NCBI GenBank assembly: GCA_037127255.1
Contig: JBANSL010000018.1
Span: 23,905,175 to 23,969,174, forward strand
Reading direction: 5' to 3'
Source: Persicaria tinctoria
Taxonomy: Eukaryota; Streptophyta; Magnoliopsida; Caryophyllales; Polygonaceae
Length of the DNA: 64,000 nt
In this document: in pieces, positions 11,395 through 22,109 of the stretch
Layout: the number at the start of each line of letters is the position of its first letter
Position numbering within the stretch: the stretch's first letter is position 1
Notes under the pieces: model-generated
What the model was told of the DNA's origin: nothing
Seen by the model: only the letters and a program-made list of their open reading frames with translations
Databases searched by the model: none
Position numbers and translations under genes: made by a program

Positions 11395-11900
11395 TGATGA
11401 CAATTATTTTTGGTGACAGCGGTTTCTGATAAATTTATTTGCTGACAATCACTTTTTTGATGATATTTTTTTTCTGGTGACAATTTTGGAGTAAATTTTT
11501 TCCGATGACAATTGATTTTTTTTTTCTTGGTGACAATTGTTGGTGACAATTTTTTCGGTGACAGATTTCGGCCAAGGCCTACATTCAATTTTTTTGGTGA
11601 CAGTTGAGTATATTTTTCTGGTGACAGTTAATTGTGACAATTATTTTGGTGACAATTGATTTTTTGTGACATTTTATTTTTTCCGGTGACAGTTAGGGGA
11701 AAATCTTTTCTAGTGACAATTAATTTTCTTTTTTTCTTGTGATAATTGTTGGTGACAAAAAAAATTTGGGTGACAATTGATTTTCTTTTAGGGACAGCTG
11801 CCAGTAACACTTTTCATCGGTGACAAATGGAGTTTTTCTGCTAATAGATGATTTTTCCGATGACAATTGTTGGTGACAACTATTAATGACGAAGTTGATG
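11395..11900 (+). repeat. Degenerate array of GGTGACAATT
   Basis: About twenty copies of GGTGACAATT or GGTGACAGTT with spacers of 10-30 bases, all in one orientation. Open frames here (translating to runs of 'TVTKK') are repeat translations. Confidence 0.85.
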
Positions 11901-11929
11901 ACAATATATTATCACCATGATATTGTAAC

Positions 11930-13140
11930 CTTAAAAAAATTGTCACCATAACATTATACATCATCAAGACATTGTCATCAACTACAGAACACTGTTTTGA
12001 TATTGTTTAATCAACCGTATTGTCACCAACTTATAAAAACATTGTCACCAACCTCTTTTCAATAATCTATTGACACCAACAATAAAACAGTGTAACCAAC
12101 CTATTTTCATCAAGCTTTGGTCATAATCTATTGTCACCAATTACAAAACTTTGTCACCAATCTAGTGTCAACCGCCTATTTTTAGAAATTAATTGTCACC
12201 AACGACAAAACAGTGTCACTAACCAATTGTCACCAACTACAAAGCACTTTCATCAAACTAAAATGTTTACAATGGTAATGTTATCACATTTGTCATCTAA
12301 TAGTAACACATTTGTGTTACAAAACTGAAACCCTAGACAAGGGGACCATAGACCCAAGAGGGGCTAAACCTAAGCAGACGAAAATTTGATGTACAGTATA
12401 GTTTAGAATTTAGGGTTTATGTATAGTACCAATGTTATCAGATTTGTCATCTAATATTAACGCATTTTTGTAACGAAACTGAAACCCTAGAACTAGGGGA
12501 GCATAGACCCTAGAGGGGCTAAACTTGAGCAAACGAATAATTCGATGTACAATACTATAATTGCAGCACATTTGTCATCTAATATTAACGCATTTTTGTT
12601 ACAATAATATCCCTAAGTAGATGAAATTTGATGTACAGTTTAACTTTGTAATACTTAATTGTCAGACTACATCAACTTGCAAAAATATCAAAACAAAGGG
12701 AACAGTTGAGACATTCATATTTAACATCCAAAATAGAAAGACCCTCTATAGTTATCCTCTCTCTATACGCATCCATATACTTGTCTGAAATAGCTTCAAT
12801 ACCACCATGAAATGCAAGACCCTCGATATATTTGATGGTATATATACCACAACTTCCACTACAATTGAACAAAATGATAACGAAAATTACATTATAGCTA
12901 AATGAGATATAAATTCCATTTGTCACCAAAACAGTTAATATATAACTCTACCAATTGTCACCAATCTAAAAAAAACAACATAAATTCCATTTGTCACCAA
13001 AACAGAATACATAACTCTACCAATTGTCACCAATCTAAAAATAACAAAATAAATTCCATTTGTCACCAAAACAGAATATATAACTCTACCAATTGTCACC
13101 AATCTAAAAATAACAACATAAATTTCATTTGTCACCAAAA
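11930..13140 (-). repeat. Arrays of TTGTCACC (reverse orientation of the 11395 array)
   Basis: From about 11930 the word appears as TTGTCACCAA(C), so the array switches strand relative to 11395-11900. At 12903-13140 it is organised as four tandem units of about 60 bp, each containing AAATTCCATTTGTCACC and CCAATTGTCACCAATC. At about 13141-13310 a unit of about 90 bp (CATAAGCAAATAAACTC... to ...ATATATATGAGAA) is duplicated. Confidence 0.85.
12272..12650. repeat. Three imperfect tandem units of about 130-150 bp
   Basis: Each unit includes TTTGTCATCTAATA(T/G)TAAC, then (in the first two) GAAACCCTAGA and CATAGACCC, then GATGTACA. It interrupts the TTGTCACC array. Confidence 0.7.
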
Positions 13141-13686
13141 CAAGCACATAAGCAAATAAACTCAAACTCCACCGTCATCAATTTCAATCTGTTTGGTCAA
13201 AGATCCATCTCTGCATATATATGAGAACATAAGCAAATAAACTCAAACTCTACCGTCATCAATTTCAATCTGTTTGGTCAAAGATCCATCTTTGCATATA
13301 TATGAGAACCAGGTCTCCATCTCAATCTCATAGCAAATAGATTTAAGTAGAAACTGAAATTAACAAACATAAATTGAAATTGAAAGGAAATGAAGAAGAA
13401 ATCAGACATCTCATCCGACAATCAAGTACTCATCGCCGCTTCATCTCTCTCAGAGTACCACCGACCCCATCCCAAGTGTGACGCCTCCAACTCACCATAG
13501 GTCGACGCCCTCACCGCTCCCGTCTCACCGCCTCCTCCAAGTTCCTCCCCCTCCTCTCTCCTTCCCGTCGGCGAATCCGCTCCTAATCTAGCGTTGTCGC
13601 TGCTGCCGCTCCATCTCGATCCGACAGAAGTCGTCGCCAGAACAGCGGAGGAGATCAAGGATCGAATGCTCGGTGTGTATGAAGCC

Positions 13687-13772
13687 ATGTCTAGGGCTCA
13701 TGTTTATGCTGATGTCAATGTTCGCCTCCCCAGGGAGTACTAGGATTATGAATCGCTCGCTGTTCAGTGGGG
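13687..13772 (+). pseudogene. Captured exon of casein kinase 2 alpha subunit
   Basis: From ATG the frame reads MSRAHVYADVNV, a short divergent piece, then REY-stop-DYESLAVQWG. This is the conserved N-terminus of plant CK2 alpha (family form RVYADVNVxRPxEYWDYExLxVQWG). The tryptophan between Y and D is TAG here (13741-13743). After CAGTGGGG comes GTAATG, consistent with an exon end and donor retained from the source gene. The preceding GC-rich sequence (13400-13686) may be its upstream coding or leader part. The kinase core is absent. It is a captured, dead fragment inside the MULE-like element. Confidence 0.78.
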
Positions 13773-13806
13773 GTAATGAAATTCGATTCGCGATTTCTTG
13801 AATTCC

Positions 13807-14100
13807 CTACACTATGTGCCTTTTGATTTCGCCTTGCATCTTTAAGACTGTGACTTTGCCGGAGACAGCGACGGTGGCGGACGAATTCGGTGAAGAATGG
13901 TAGGATCTTTCGATGTCGAGGCCGACTATGTGCTTGATCTGGCGATCAGCGGAGATGAAGGAGAGGAAATCGGAGAGGGGGGAAAGCAGATCAGATTCGG
14001 TGGTGATGACGGTGGCGATCATGGCAGTGGTAGCAGATGGAATGGAGGAAGAATAAGGGGGGAGACGGGGTTGTGATTCAGAGGCGGTGAGGGAAGCCAT
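13807..14100 (-). pseudogene. Unrecognised captured gene 5' fragment
   Basis: An open frame of 97 codons starts with ATG at 14100 (MASLTASESQPRLPPYSS...), serine/threonine-rich, in the GC-rich part of the element and facing the CK2 alpha fragment. It resembles the N-terminal part of a captured gene. I do not recognise the family. It could also be a chance frame in captured leader DNA. Confidence 0.35.
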
Positions 14101-14245
14101 GAACTGAAGGAAGAAAAGTGTTAAATTAAAATAGGGGTAGTTTAGGTATTAAGATAAAATTATGGACATTTACTTAATTACTAAATAAAAATGGACATTT
14201 ACTAATTACAAATCCTAAATGGATATTCTACCAAATTTTTCCAAG

Positions 14246-15251
14246 AAAAAACAATATGAATATTAATGGAATAATTAACCGTAAGAGCATCTCCAACCTC
14301 TTTTAACATTTTAGGGAAAAATTGGATTTTTAGAGAATTTTATTTATTTATTTTTCAAAATAAATTATATCTATATATATATTTAAAAAAAATTAAATGG
14401 GGTAGCTATTGAAATATGAGTATACTAGGAAAACCAATTTTTTTTTTGTAAATATAAAAAATCCAAAGATGAGACAGCAAACCTTGTCAACGTTTTAGTT
14501 TCAGCAATACAATGAATACATTGCTTCTAGTTTCAATTTGCTCAGTGCAAATCAACAACGTTTAAAGAGAATGTGAGTAATCTAATATCAAAGAGATTGC
14601 TTCAAGTATACAGATCTAGTTGGTAAACAAATGGTGAACAGAAAGTGTTTTATCCCAATTTAATGCATCTCACCTTCGATTGCAATTAAGTGCCGTCTCC
14701 AGCCACTGATTCCGTCATCCCGACCAAGTCCCCTCGCCCAAATCAGCCACCTTAATTTTATTTTTGTCTCGAGGAAATTATAATTATGTAAAAAATGGAA
14801 AAAAATCGGGTGTAGTTATATAGACTTCATCTTATTTATAGACGGGACCTATCTTATTAATAGACTTTACAATAGTAGTATTATTTTAGAGAAATTTCAT
14901 TTCTCCTTAAAAAAAAAAGGCTACAAAATACGGAGTACCCTATATGACCAAATAATTGCCAACTTTTGGGGACCTGGTCGATACTCCATTAATGATGCTA
15001 CTTGCCCCTTTGGATTTACTGGTGATGGAAATAATGAAAAGAGGAACATCATTTCGTTTGTTGTTATGCCCTCTTTAATACTTTTAAGTTTAACCGTTAG
15101 TTTTTAAAATCAATAATAGCCCACCAAGAACGACTCCAAGGCCCAAGCCTAAAGATAGGATAAGCCATACCGCGATATTAGGATATATACCTCTAGTAAA
15201 GGGAGCAGGAAACTATTTTATACTTTAGAACAAAAAATTATTGGGCCTTTT
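14246..15251. other. Intergenic stretch
   Basis: AT-rich with no gene. Near 14285 is AGAGCATCTCCAACCTC, which looks like one end of a Tourist-type MITE (compare 36199), but I find no partner end. At 15100-15250 the sequence is not clearly repetitive. Confidence 0.5.
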
Positions 15252-15271
15252 CACATTAATAGGGTTGTTAT

Positions 15272-17239
15272 CTTTCAAACCACCCCAGGTATTCCTAGAT
15301 CAAGAGCCCGAGAACTTGAAGGAATTTTAAACATACCCCTAGAACGAAACCTGGAAAAATATTTAGGTTGTCCCATCATAAATGGGAGGGTTACCAAGGA
15401 AACCTTTGGAGAAATGATATGCAAAACTAAAGATCAACTGAACAAATGACGTGCAAATGCTCTCTCACAACAGGGTAGAGCAACCCTAATAGTGTCAAAT
15501 TTATCATCCAAACCTTTATACTCAATGCAGAGCTTCATGCTCCCGGCAGCGGTCCACAAACAACTAGATCAAATCAATTGAACCTTCTTCTGGAACAAAG
15601 ATGCGCAACATAGCCCACTAATCAGTTGGGACAAAATATGTAAATAAAAAATGGATGGAGGACTAGGAATTAGAAAAACCAAAGATATAAACGAAGCTCT
15701 CCAACTAAAACTGCTCTGGAAAATTCTGGCTGAACCGGAAAATAACTGGGTCAAAATCATACAATATAAGTATTTAAAAAACAACCACATCCTTACTTAT
15801 TGTAAAAAAAGGCAATGCATCGTGGCAATGGTCGAAACTGAGCTCTCTAATTCCAAAATTCAAAACGGGACTCATCTGGCAGGTGGGGGATGGAAAATCA
15901 ATTAAGTTTTGGGAAGACAACTGGGTAGCAACGACACCTCTAAAGGACAAAATAGACGCTCAACATAACATTAATCCACACGATTTCGTAAGCAACTACA
16001 TTATAGGAGGATAATGGTGGAAGGAGAAACTTGTATCAGTGCTTCCTAAGTCTATAGCAGAGGATATTATGAAAATCCCCTTGCCAATTACCCCCCTTGC
16101 AGACAGACTGTATTGGTGGCCAACCAATAAGGGCTGGTTCACGACGACAAGTGCCTATGACTTAATCTCACCCGCACCACAAAGACCTTCGGATGAATGA
16201 AAATTTTCATGGATCTGGAAACTCGACGCCCCACCAAAAGTTAAGAATTTTATTTGGAAAATAAAAAAAAAAGGTCTCGCCACGGCTACCCGTCTGGCCC
16301 TTAAAAGGGTGGCGGTACCAAACACATGTAGCTTGTGCAACCAGTTCGCGGAAGATGATATTCACCTATTCATAGAATGCCCAATCAACAACTTCCAACA
16401 ACAATTCCTTGGACAAATAGCTCAAAACATTAACAACCTAATTGCAGAAAACAGAGATATGGATCAAATTCTACAAATTTTAGGTTCCTCTCTTTCGATG
16501 GAGAAGAAACAACAGATAGCAATCAGATGGTGGACCATTTGGTTAATAAGGAACCAAACAATTTTTAGAAATGAAACCATCCCCTCTGCAGAGGCTATTA
16601 ACAAAATGATCACGAACAATATTGATAACTAGAGGAAAGCTTGCAGATGGAATGAAATGGAGGATGACAGTCTACAAAAACAAAGTAAGGGAAAATGGCT
16701 CTCTAGGAATAATAGGAAAACCTGTTGTTGGAATAAACCTCCGGCGGGCAAATATAAGCTAAACTTTGACGGATCATTTAAATCTACCACAAACAGTTCC
16801 ACTGGATACATCATCAGAAACTGGCGTGGAGATCCAATCAATATAGGTGGAAGTAATAATGGGGGTAAATCCCCCCCTATAGCGGAAGCATTAGCCCTAC
16901 GTCTAGGAATTGAAAAGGCTAGAGAATTAAAGATACCTGATCTAATAATAGAAGGAGACTCTAAGATTATCACGGACTATCTAAGATCACAAGTTGGATG
17001 TCCTTGGGAAATAGAAATGATCATGTCAGATATTCAAAGCCTTCTCAAAGGAATAAATAATGTTAGTATATCACATATTCCCCGTATTGGTAACCGGGTA
17101 GCGGACAAGGTTGCACGCCTTTGCTACTCTACCGGGGGCCAGAACTATACCTAGATACAGGTCTTCTTGACCTCATCCGACAGGATGCTTTCGGATAGGG
17201 TTTTCCCATCCGAATTTTTACCTAATCAAAAAAAAAAAA
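15272..17239 (+). mobile_element. 5'-truncated L1-type LINE with perfect 17-bp TSD
   Basis: ATTAATAGGGTTGTTAT occurs at 15255-15271 and 17240-17256. The second copy follows a poly-A tail (17228-17240) preceded by TTTTTACCTAATC. The insertion therefore lies 12 bases inside the left end of the hAT element. It starts within the RT thumb region, so all upstream parts were lost at integration. Confidence 0.92.
15280..17154 (+). pseudogene. LINE ORF2 3' part: RT end, zf-RVT, RNase H, with stops
   Basis: In order: KYLGCPIINGRVTKETF; KMDGGLGIRKTKDINEALQ; the zf-RVT region WKLDAPPKVKNFIWK with CSLCNQF; and an RNase H domain (16657-17154) with KLNFDGSF, IAEALALRLGI, IEGDSKIITDYL and IGNRVADKVARL. The frame is broken by stops. 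Several stand where the family has tryptophan: TGA at 15447-15449, 15580-15582 and 16198-16200, and TAG at 16630-16632. There is also a frame change near 15900. The RNase H part itself is still open. Confidence 0.85.
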
Positions 17240-17636
17240 ATTAATAGGGTTGTTATATGAGTAGAACAGTTCGAGTTCGAGCTCGACTCGAAAAAAACTC
17301 GATTCGAGCTCGTTCGCTTACCTAAACAAGTCAAGCCTTAACATGATTTTAACCTCGGTTGAAAGCTCGACTCGTTCTATTCAAGTTCGAATTTTATGAA
17401 ATTTATAAAATTTTCTCTAAGTTAATATGTTATGAACTTATGACCAAGTGACTACTTAGAGCTCGAAAAAAGCTCGGCTCGAACTCATTCATTTACTAAA
17501 ACAAGCCAAACTTGAACAAAAAAAAACTCTTTAAAAAAATTGGGCTCGACTCGGCTCGAGCTCGTTTAACAAATGAACCAAGCTTGAATATGTCAAGCCC
17601 GGTTCGTAGGGCTCGAATAACACCCCTACACATTAG

Positions 17637-18449
17637 TATTAAATAGATATTTGCCTGAATAGATATTTAATATCTCTAAAGCAATAACTTCTAGTTCTTA
17701 ATTCTCTCTATTTATTTATATAATTAATAGTTATAACAGTATATATGTCAAACTTTTCTTCTATATAAATATATCATTCTATGTACAATTATATATATAT
17801 ATATATATATACACACAGAAAATAATTATATAAATACATTTATTTTATCACTAACTTTTCTTTTATAAAAATACTAGTATTCATCTGGTCTCATGCACGT
17901 GAATATGTTAATACAATATTCTATAATTATATCTATTATCTATATAAATAATCATGTTAAAAATGTGACAAAACAATAAATATGAAATACAATGTGAGAA
18001 TTAAACTAATAAAGATCAAAGCATATGGAAATACAAAATAAAAATTACTCTGGATATAAATAATTCAATCTACCAAAAAATAGAATGGATATTTATGAGA
18101 GAGAGAGAGATTGTGACTTATGATAGCTTTCTATAAATTATGACAACATATTTTTAATAATTTATTTTTCGGGAATTTTTTTTCCCTAGAATTAACCATA
18201 ACACATCATGTAGTATGATATGCATTAGTTGTAGTATATGCATATATGTGTATATATGTATATAGATATGTAAAAAGAAAAGCATATAAATATATCTATT
18301 TTTATTATAGTAATAGATATAAAATAATCACAATTTAACTTGTGGTAAACAATAATTAATGCAATACTAGTTTTTAATATATAAAAATAAATTTATTAAT
18401 ATTTGATTTTTTTTGTATATATAATATAAATTTTTATTGAATAATCAGT
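17637..18449. other. AT-rich spacer
   Basis: Contains TA and GA microsatellites (about 17790-17812 and 18098-18110) and no coding signal. Confidence 0.6.
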
Positions 18450-18464
18450 ACATCATATTATTCC

Positions 18465-18528
18465 TTGAATTGGTAAATAAAAAGCGGTCATCCAGAGTTC
18501 GAACCGTGGACGGGGTCAATGATCGATC
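18465..18528. mobile_element. 64-bp tRNA-like insertion with 15-bp TSD
   Basis: ACATCATATTATTCC occurs on both sides (18450-18464 and 18529-18543). The insert begins TTGAATTGGTAAATAAAAAG and contains GAGTTCGAACC, a good B-box. It may be a truncated SINE or a retroposed tRNA fragment. No A-tail is seen, which argues against a standard SINE end. Confidence 0.5.
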
Positions 18529-18649
18529 ACATCATATTATTCCACATTAAATGGTTAGGATAGAATTTTACCCAATTTGTTAAGGTGATAATCAATAAAT
18601 TCGGTCACCAAACCAAATAGAAGAAACGCTGCCTCAAGGCTTGGGCTAG

Positions 18650-19060
18650 ACTTCTTCGAGACATCTACAAACTAAATGTAGATGACTCAAAAAAATCCTT
18701 CGGCATTTGTTCGATTGGAGGTATAATTAGGGATAGTAACGGTAGGATTGGTTATTGATATTTTCCTACAGGTAGTCTGACTTGGCTTAGTCTGACTTGG
18801 CTCAGTTATTCAAACAGAAGTAATTGCCTTCTTTATGGACATCATATCAAGTTAGCAATTGCGGAGTCTTAGGAATCTCATTATGGAAATCAATAGTCTA
18901 GAAGTTATTTCAGCAATGAGTGGATGCTCGGTTGTCCCTTGGGATACCAATAGAACGATTGAAGAAATCAAGATACTATCTAGAAATCTTAGGAAGATAA
19001 GCTTCAACCATTATTAAATGGAAGCTAATAGGTATGTGCTGATTTCATAGCTAGATCCAC
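18650..19060 (+). pseudogene. Degenerate LINE RNase H domain
   Basis: Readable pieces include KLNVDDSKKSFGICSIGGII then RDSNGRIG, LLYGHHIKLAIAES, and a late EANRYV segment, separated by stops and frame changes. The order matches the RNase H end of plant LINEs. Confidence 0.55.
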
Positions 19061-19412
19061 TAGGACCACTACTATGATTTGTAACATGGATACACTCTTG
19101 TTGAATCGGAATCTTTATAAAATCATCCACATGGATAATCAAGGTTAACCATTACCAAGGCAATGTCAATCTACTACTTGCCTACTCTTAAAAAAAATCC
19201 AAATAAGATCCAAAATTATAACCAAAACCCGAAACAATTCAAACTGAAGATACAGTAAAATTTTAAATATTATTATTGAAATAATCAAAACCCAAAATAA
19301 TTAAAACTCGAAATAATTGAAATCTGAATTAATCAAAAAATGAGACAGTGAAAAATCCAAAATTGAATATAAACTCCATTAAAATTCGAACCAACTTGAA
19401 TAACCAAAAAGG

Positions 19413-19439
19413 AAAAAAAAAAAAAAAAAAAAAAAAAAA
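19413..19439. repeat. Poly-A run of about 27 bases
   Basis: It may be the tail of an old retroposon on the plus strand. No matching duplication was found. Confidence 0.8.
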
Positions 19440-20135
19440 GGGACAGAGAAGTTGATCAAATGTGGAATCAATGGATGCCATTGTTAACCTGAATCACTTC
19501 CAAAGGCCCCAAACCCCAATACAAAGCATGTGTTTATTTTCAGTTTAATTTTGCTTTTCACTTTGACTTACCGCCTTTTTAACTGCAAGGGAAGTCCAAC
19601 AGATGATCTAGTAAAACTGGAAACCGAATGTTAAATAAACCACACTGAATATCCAGTAGCACACTAAGATGAGCTAACATGTTCATCTGCAAGGAGATTC
19701 AATCCGGTGCACCCAACACCTCGCTAACCAATGACGCGAACTGGTAGAATTAGCACACAATCGAAATTGCAGAAACAAGTCCTAGTCTCATTCCATGATA
19801 CACAAATGGAAAAACCAATACAACTGCGAATTGCGAAGCATGAGATTCAGTACACATTTCATCTAAAGCTCATCATCAGCTATGGTCATATATATGAACA
19901 CAATATAACAACATTGCAAAGTTAGAGAATCTTCAGTACACATCTCTTACTATGTCAGCAACCAATCTATTTCTCACCAGTGGATCAAAATGGATGTAGT
20001 AACGCGTACCAGAGGAAACCCAGGCAGCCTGAGCAGTCGGCGTTACACACTTTCAGATGTTTTTCAGACGCTTGATAAGTCAGAAACTTGTTATATTCAC
20101 TACTATTCAGTCTTCACAGATTTGTATAATTGTAT
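19440..20135. other. Region downstream of the GRAS gene
   Basis: Mixed-composition sequence just past the GRAS stop codon. It should contain the 3' UTR and polyadenylation site. No other gene seen. Confidence 0.5.
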
Positions 20136-22109
20136 CTATGTGGGTTTCGGTTTCCAACAGGAGATTGCAAACAGGATCCGACCTTTCCAACCCTGAATCA
20201 TCCAGTGGCCATCTTCATCCACCAGATAATCCTTGTGGTAACTCGCCTTCACAATATCCCTTGCTCTGTTCACAAGGCCCTTATCCAACGGATGCTTCCG
20301 AAAACCAGCCCGCTGGGTGCGCACTTGCCACAGCTTGTATGTCTCAGGCCTTACCACCCTCTCCATCCCTTCATTCGCTACGATATTCAAAATCTCTTTC
20401 CCGTGTAGGTCTCGCTCTATCAGCTGCCTCTCCTTATCTTCGCGCGGCATTGTTGCTTCAATCATATCAAACATAGAAATGAAGTTCAACACCGCCTCCC
20501 TGAACCGAGTGACAAAGAATGGGGCACTATATGATCCATTCACAATCCCATGAATGAAAAGATCCGGATTCAAATTCCTGATCAACCTCAAGAAAGCATC
20601 TCTTGGGCAGTTCACCTCAACTGTCTCATCCAGCAATGTGTTGGACCGGTAATGAGAATTTACCACAACTACCTCTCCCCTTTCAATCTTGATATCCTCC
20701 GGCTTGATCGTCTCCCAAGCCTGCGCTATGGCATGATACTCAAATGGCACATTGAATCTCTCACAATACACCTTCAAACGGCGACCTGTCTGCTCCACCT
20801 TCTCTGCAGGCCTGAACCCATCTACAGGATAATCTATTCCCGTAATTTTAAGCTTTGGGGGTCCATCAGTTCTCTCAGACAGCTGCCGTATAAGGCTTGG
20901 CCATTGAAAACCATGGTAGATGCCGAAATCTATTACATGGATCTGGGTTGCATTCTCAGCCAACTTCGCTATCATCTGATTAGCCACGAAAAAGGATATC
21001 CTATTAACAGGGATTGCAGATATATAACGCTGGTAACATTTCAAGACACCAGACGGCGAGGTTCTGGAATTCACAATGTTAAAATACAGCTGCGATCCAG
21101 TGCCAACCATGCGCGCCTCAAGCCCATTTGCGAAGTAATGAGCAACCCTCTGGATGCTATCCCCATACGGAGATGAGTGCGCCCTGATCTGCTTCAGCAA
21201 GTCATTTGCGCCACTTATATCAAAGTTTGCGACAGTTTGTGCACAGGAGTTCAAGAGAGTCCTTAAATCCACCACTTCTTCGCCTCCATTCTGCACACCT
21301 GACCGAGATCTCCTTCTCCTAGACCCCTTTGTCTTCCCCTTGCTATCATCCTCCGGCTTTGTATCCGCCTCACATTGTAAAGATTGTTCCTTAGAACCCG
21401 ATAGATCATCCTTCTCATCCTTTCGGAGCAGTATGTATTCATACTGCTCTATTTCTTCGCTTTCTTCATCGTTATAAGAAGCTGGAAGCTTGTTGCTTCT
21501 TACATCTTGCCAATCACTGTCATCATCTCTTTGATGAATTTTCCTCACCCTTCTTTCACTATCCAAGATTTTCCCCTCTTCTGAATTCCGCCTCTCACTC
21601 TCACCCCCTTGATTGATACATACACTACTCCCTTGACTAGATGTGCTAACAGGGAAATTAACCACTGGATCAACTAGATCATCTTCAAAGCTGTTAGCAG
21701 AGCCAAAAGTTCGAGAATTCGACCAGGATGAGTAATCAGAAGTATCAATCACAAAAGGGAAAGACTGAACCTGGCCTTTGGAGCTGTCAACGTTCCGAGC
21801 AACAAACGATCGGAATTGATCAGACGGCAATGGATGAGGCTCACCGAGGGCGTCGTAGAACGACTTCTCAGTTGCCTGGAGAGCGCCGAAATCGGGAAAT
21901 TCGACAGGGGCGTCATCTAATTCCTCCTCCTCCATGAGGACATCGTGGATGAAACTGAGACAAGCGCCGTAGTAATCGGGAAGTTCCGGGGAATCGCCGC
22001 TGGAGCTTGTCCCCGACAACGGATCCAGATCGGGACTTAGGGTTTCGAAGGTGTAACGACGGGAGTCGAATCGATCTCGACAGCTTGAAATACTTGGAAA
22101 CAAATCCAT
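20136..22109 (-). CDS. GRAS transcription factor, LISCL (SCL9/14/33-like) type
   Basis: A single-exon gene encoding 657 residues. The start is the ATG at 22109 (MDLFPSISS); reading further upstream would need a TTG. The N-terminal 280 residues are acidic and disordered, with the LISCL signatures CLSFIHDVLMEEEE (about 50-63) and LQATEKSFYDALGE (77-90), and a basic stretch GSRRRRSR near 262-269. The GRAS domain runs from about 279 to 657: leucine heptad region I from VDLRTLLNSC, the VHIID motif as IHVIDFG (390-396), then LHR II, PFYRE and SAW regions, ending GWKGRILFAISCWKPKP. Length and motifs are normal for the subfamily. Known LISCL members are nuclear co-regulators; Arabidopsis SCL14 works with TGA bZIP factors on detoxification genes. 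That role here is inference. No frameshift or stop is present, and it is the only clear host gene in the window. Confidence 0.95.
   Translation of the reverse strand: MDLFPSISSCRDRFDSRRYTFETLSPDLDPLSGTSSSGDSPELPDYYGACLSFIHDVLMEEEELDDAPVEFPDFGALQATEKSFYDALGEPHPLPSDQFRSFVARNVDSSKGQVQSFPFVIDTSDYSSWSNSRTFGSANSFEDDLVDPVVNFPVSTSSQGSSVCINQGGESERRNSEEGKILDSERRVRKIHQRDDDSDWQDVRSNKLPASYNDEESEEIEQYEYILLRKDEKDDLSGSKEQSLQCEADTKPEDDSKGKTKGSRRRRSRSGVQNGGEEVVDLRTLLNSCAQTVANFDISGANDLLKQIRAHSSPYGDSIQRVAHYFANGLEARMVGTGSQLYFNIVNSRTSPSGVLKCYQRYISAIPVNRISFFVANQMIAKLAENATQIHVIDFGIYHGFQWPSLIRQLSERTDGPPKLKITGIDYPVDGFRPAEKVEQTGRRLKVYCERFNVPFEYHAIAQAWETIKPEDIKIERGEVVVVNSHYRSNTLLDETVEVNCPRDAFLRLIRNLNPDLFIHGIVNGSYSAPFFVTRFREAVLNFISMFDMIEATMPREDKERQLIERDLHGKEILNIVANEGMERVVRPETYKLWQVRTQRAGFRKHPLDKGLVNRARDIVKASYHKDYLVDEDGHWMIQGWKGRILFAISCWKPKPT

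Larger units (their letters stand above)
11175..14245. mobile_element. MULE-like element with GTGACA/TGTCAC arrays and gene fragments
   Basis: The outer ends are imperfect inverted repeats of about 100 bp: TGGACATAATTAAGTAAATG, then AGGTAAATGTCCAT on the left; the complement of CATTTACTTAATTAC and AATGGACATTTACTAATT on the right. Inside come a pyrimidine tract (11262-11340), an array of GGTGACAATT words (11395-11900), an array of the complementary word TTGTCACC (11930-13140), and GC-rich captured gene sequence (13400-14100). No transposase is seen. Boundaries are approximate and I could not fix a TSD, so the class is inferred from structure. Confidence 0.6.
15260..17628. mobile_element. hAT element interrupted by a LINE
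   Basis: The ends TAGGGTTGTTAT and ATAACACCCCTA are near-complementary, and the flanks are CACATTAA (15252-15259) and CACATTAG (17629-17636), a 7/8 match to an 8-bp TSD. Without the LINE the element is about 385 bp. It consists of repeated GAGCTCGA(CTCG) words (17275-17615). It has no transposase. Confidence 0.75.

Noticed and set aside
12902..13165. Open frames of repeating 'STNCHQSK' and a CRISPR-like spaced repeat
   Set aside because: They come from 60-bp tandem units; spacers are also repeated and the context is a plant transposon, so neither a gene nor a CRISPR array.
20057..21477. Plus-strand open frames over the GRAS gene
   Set aside because: They are antisense shadows of a clearly conserved minus-strand coding region.
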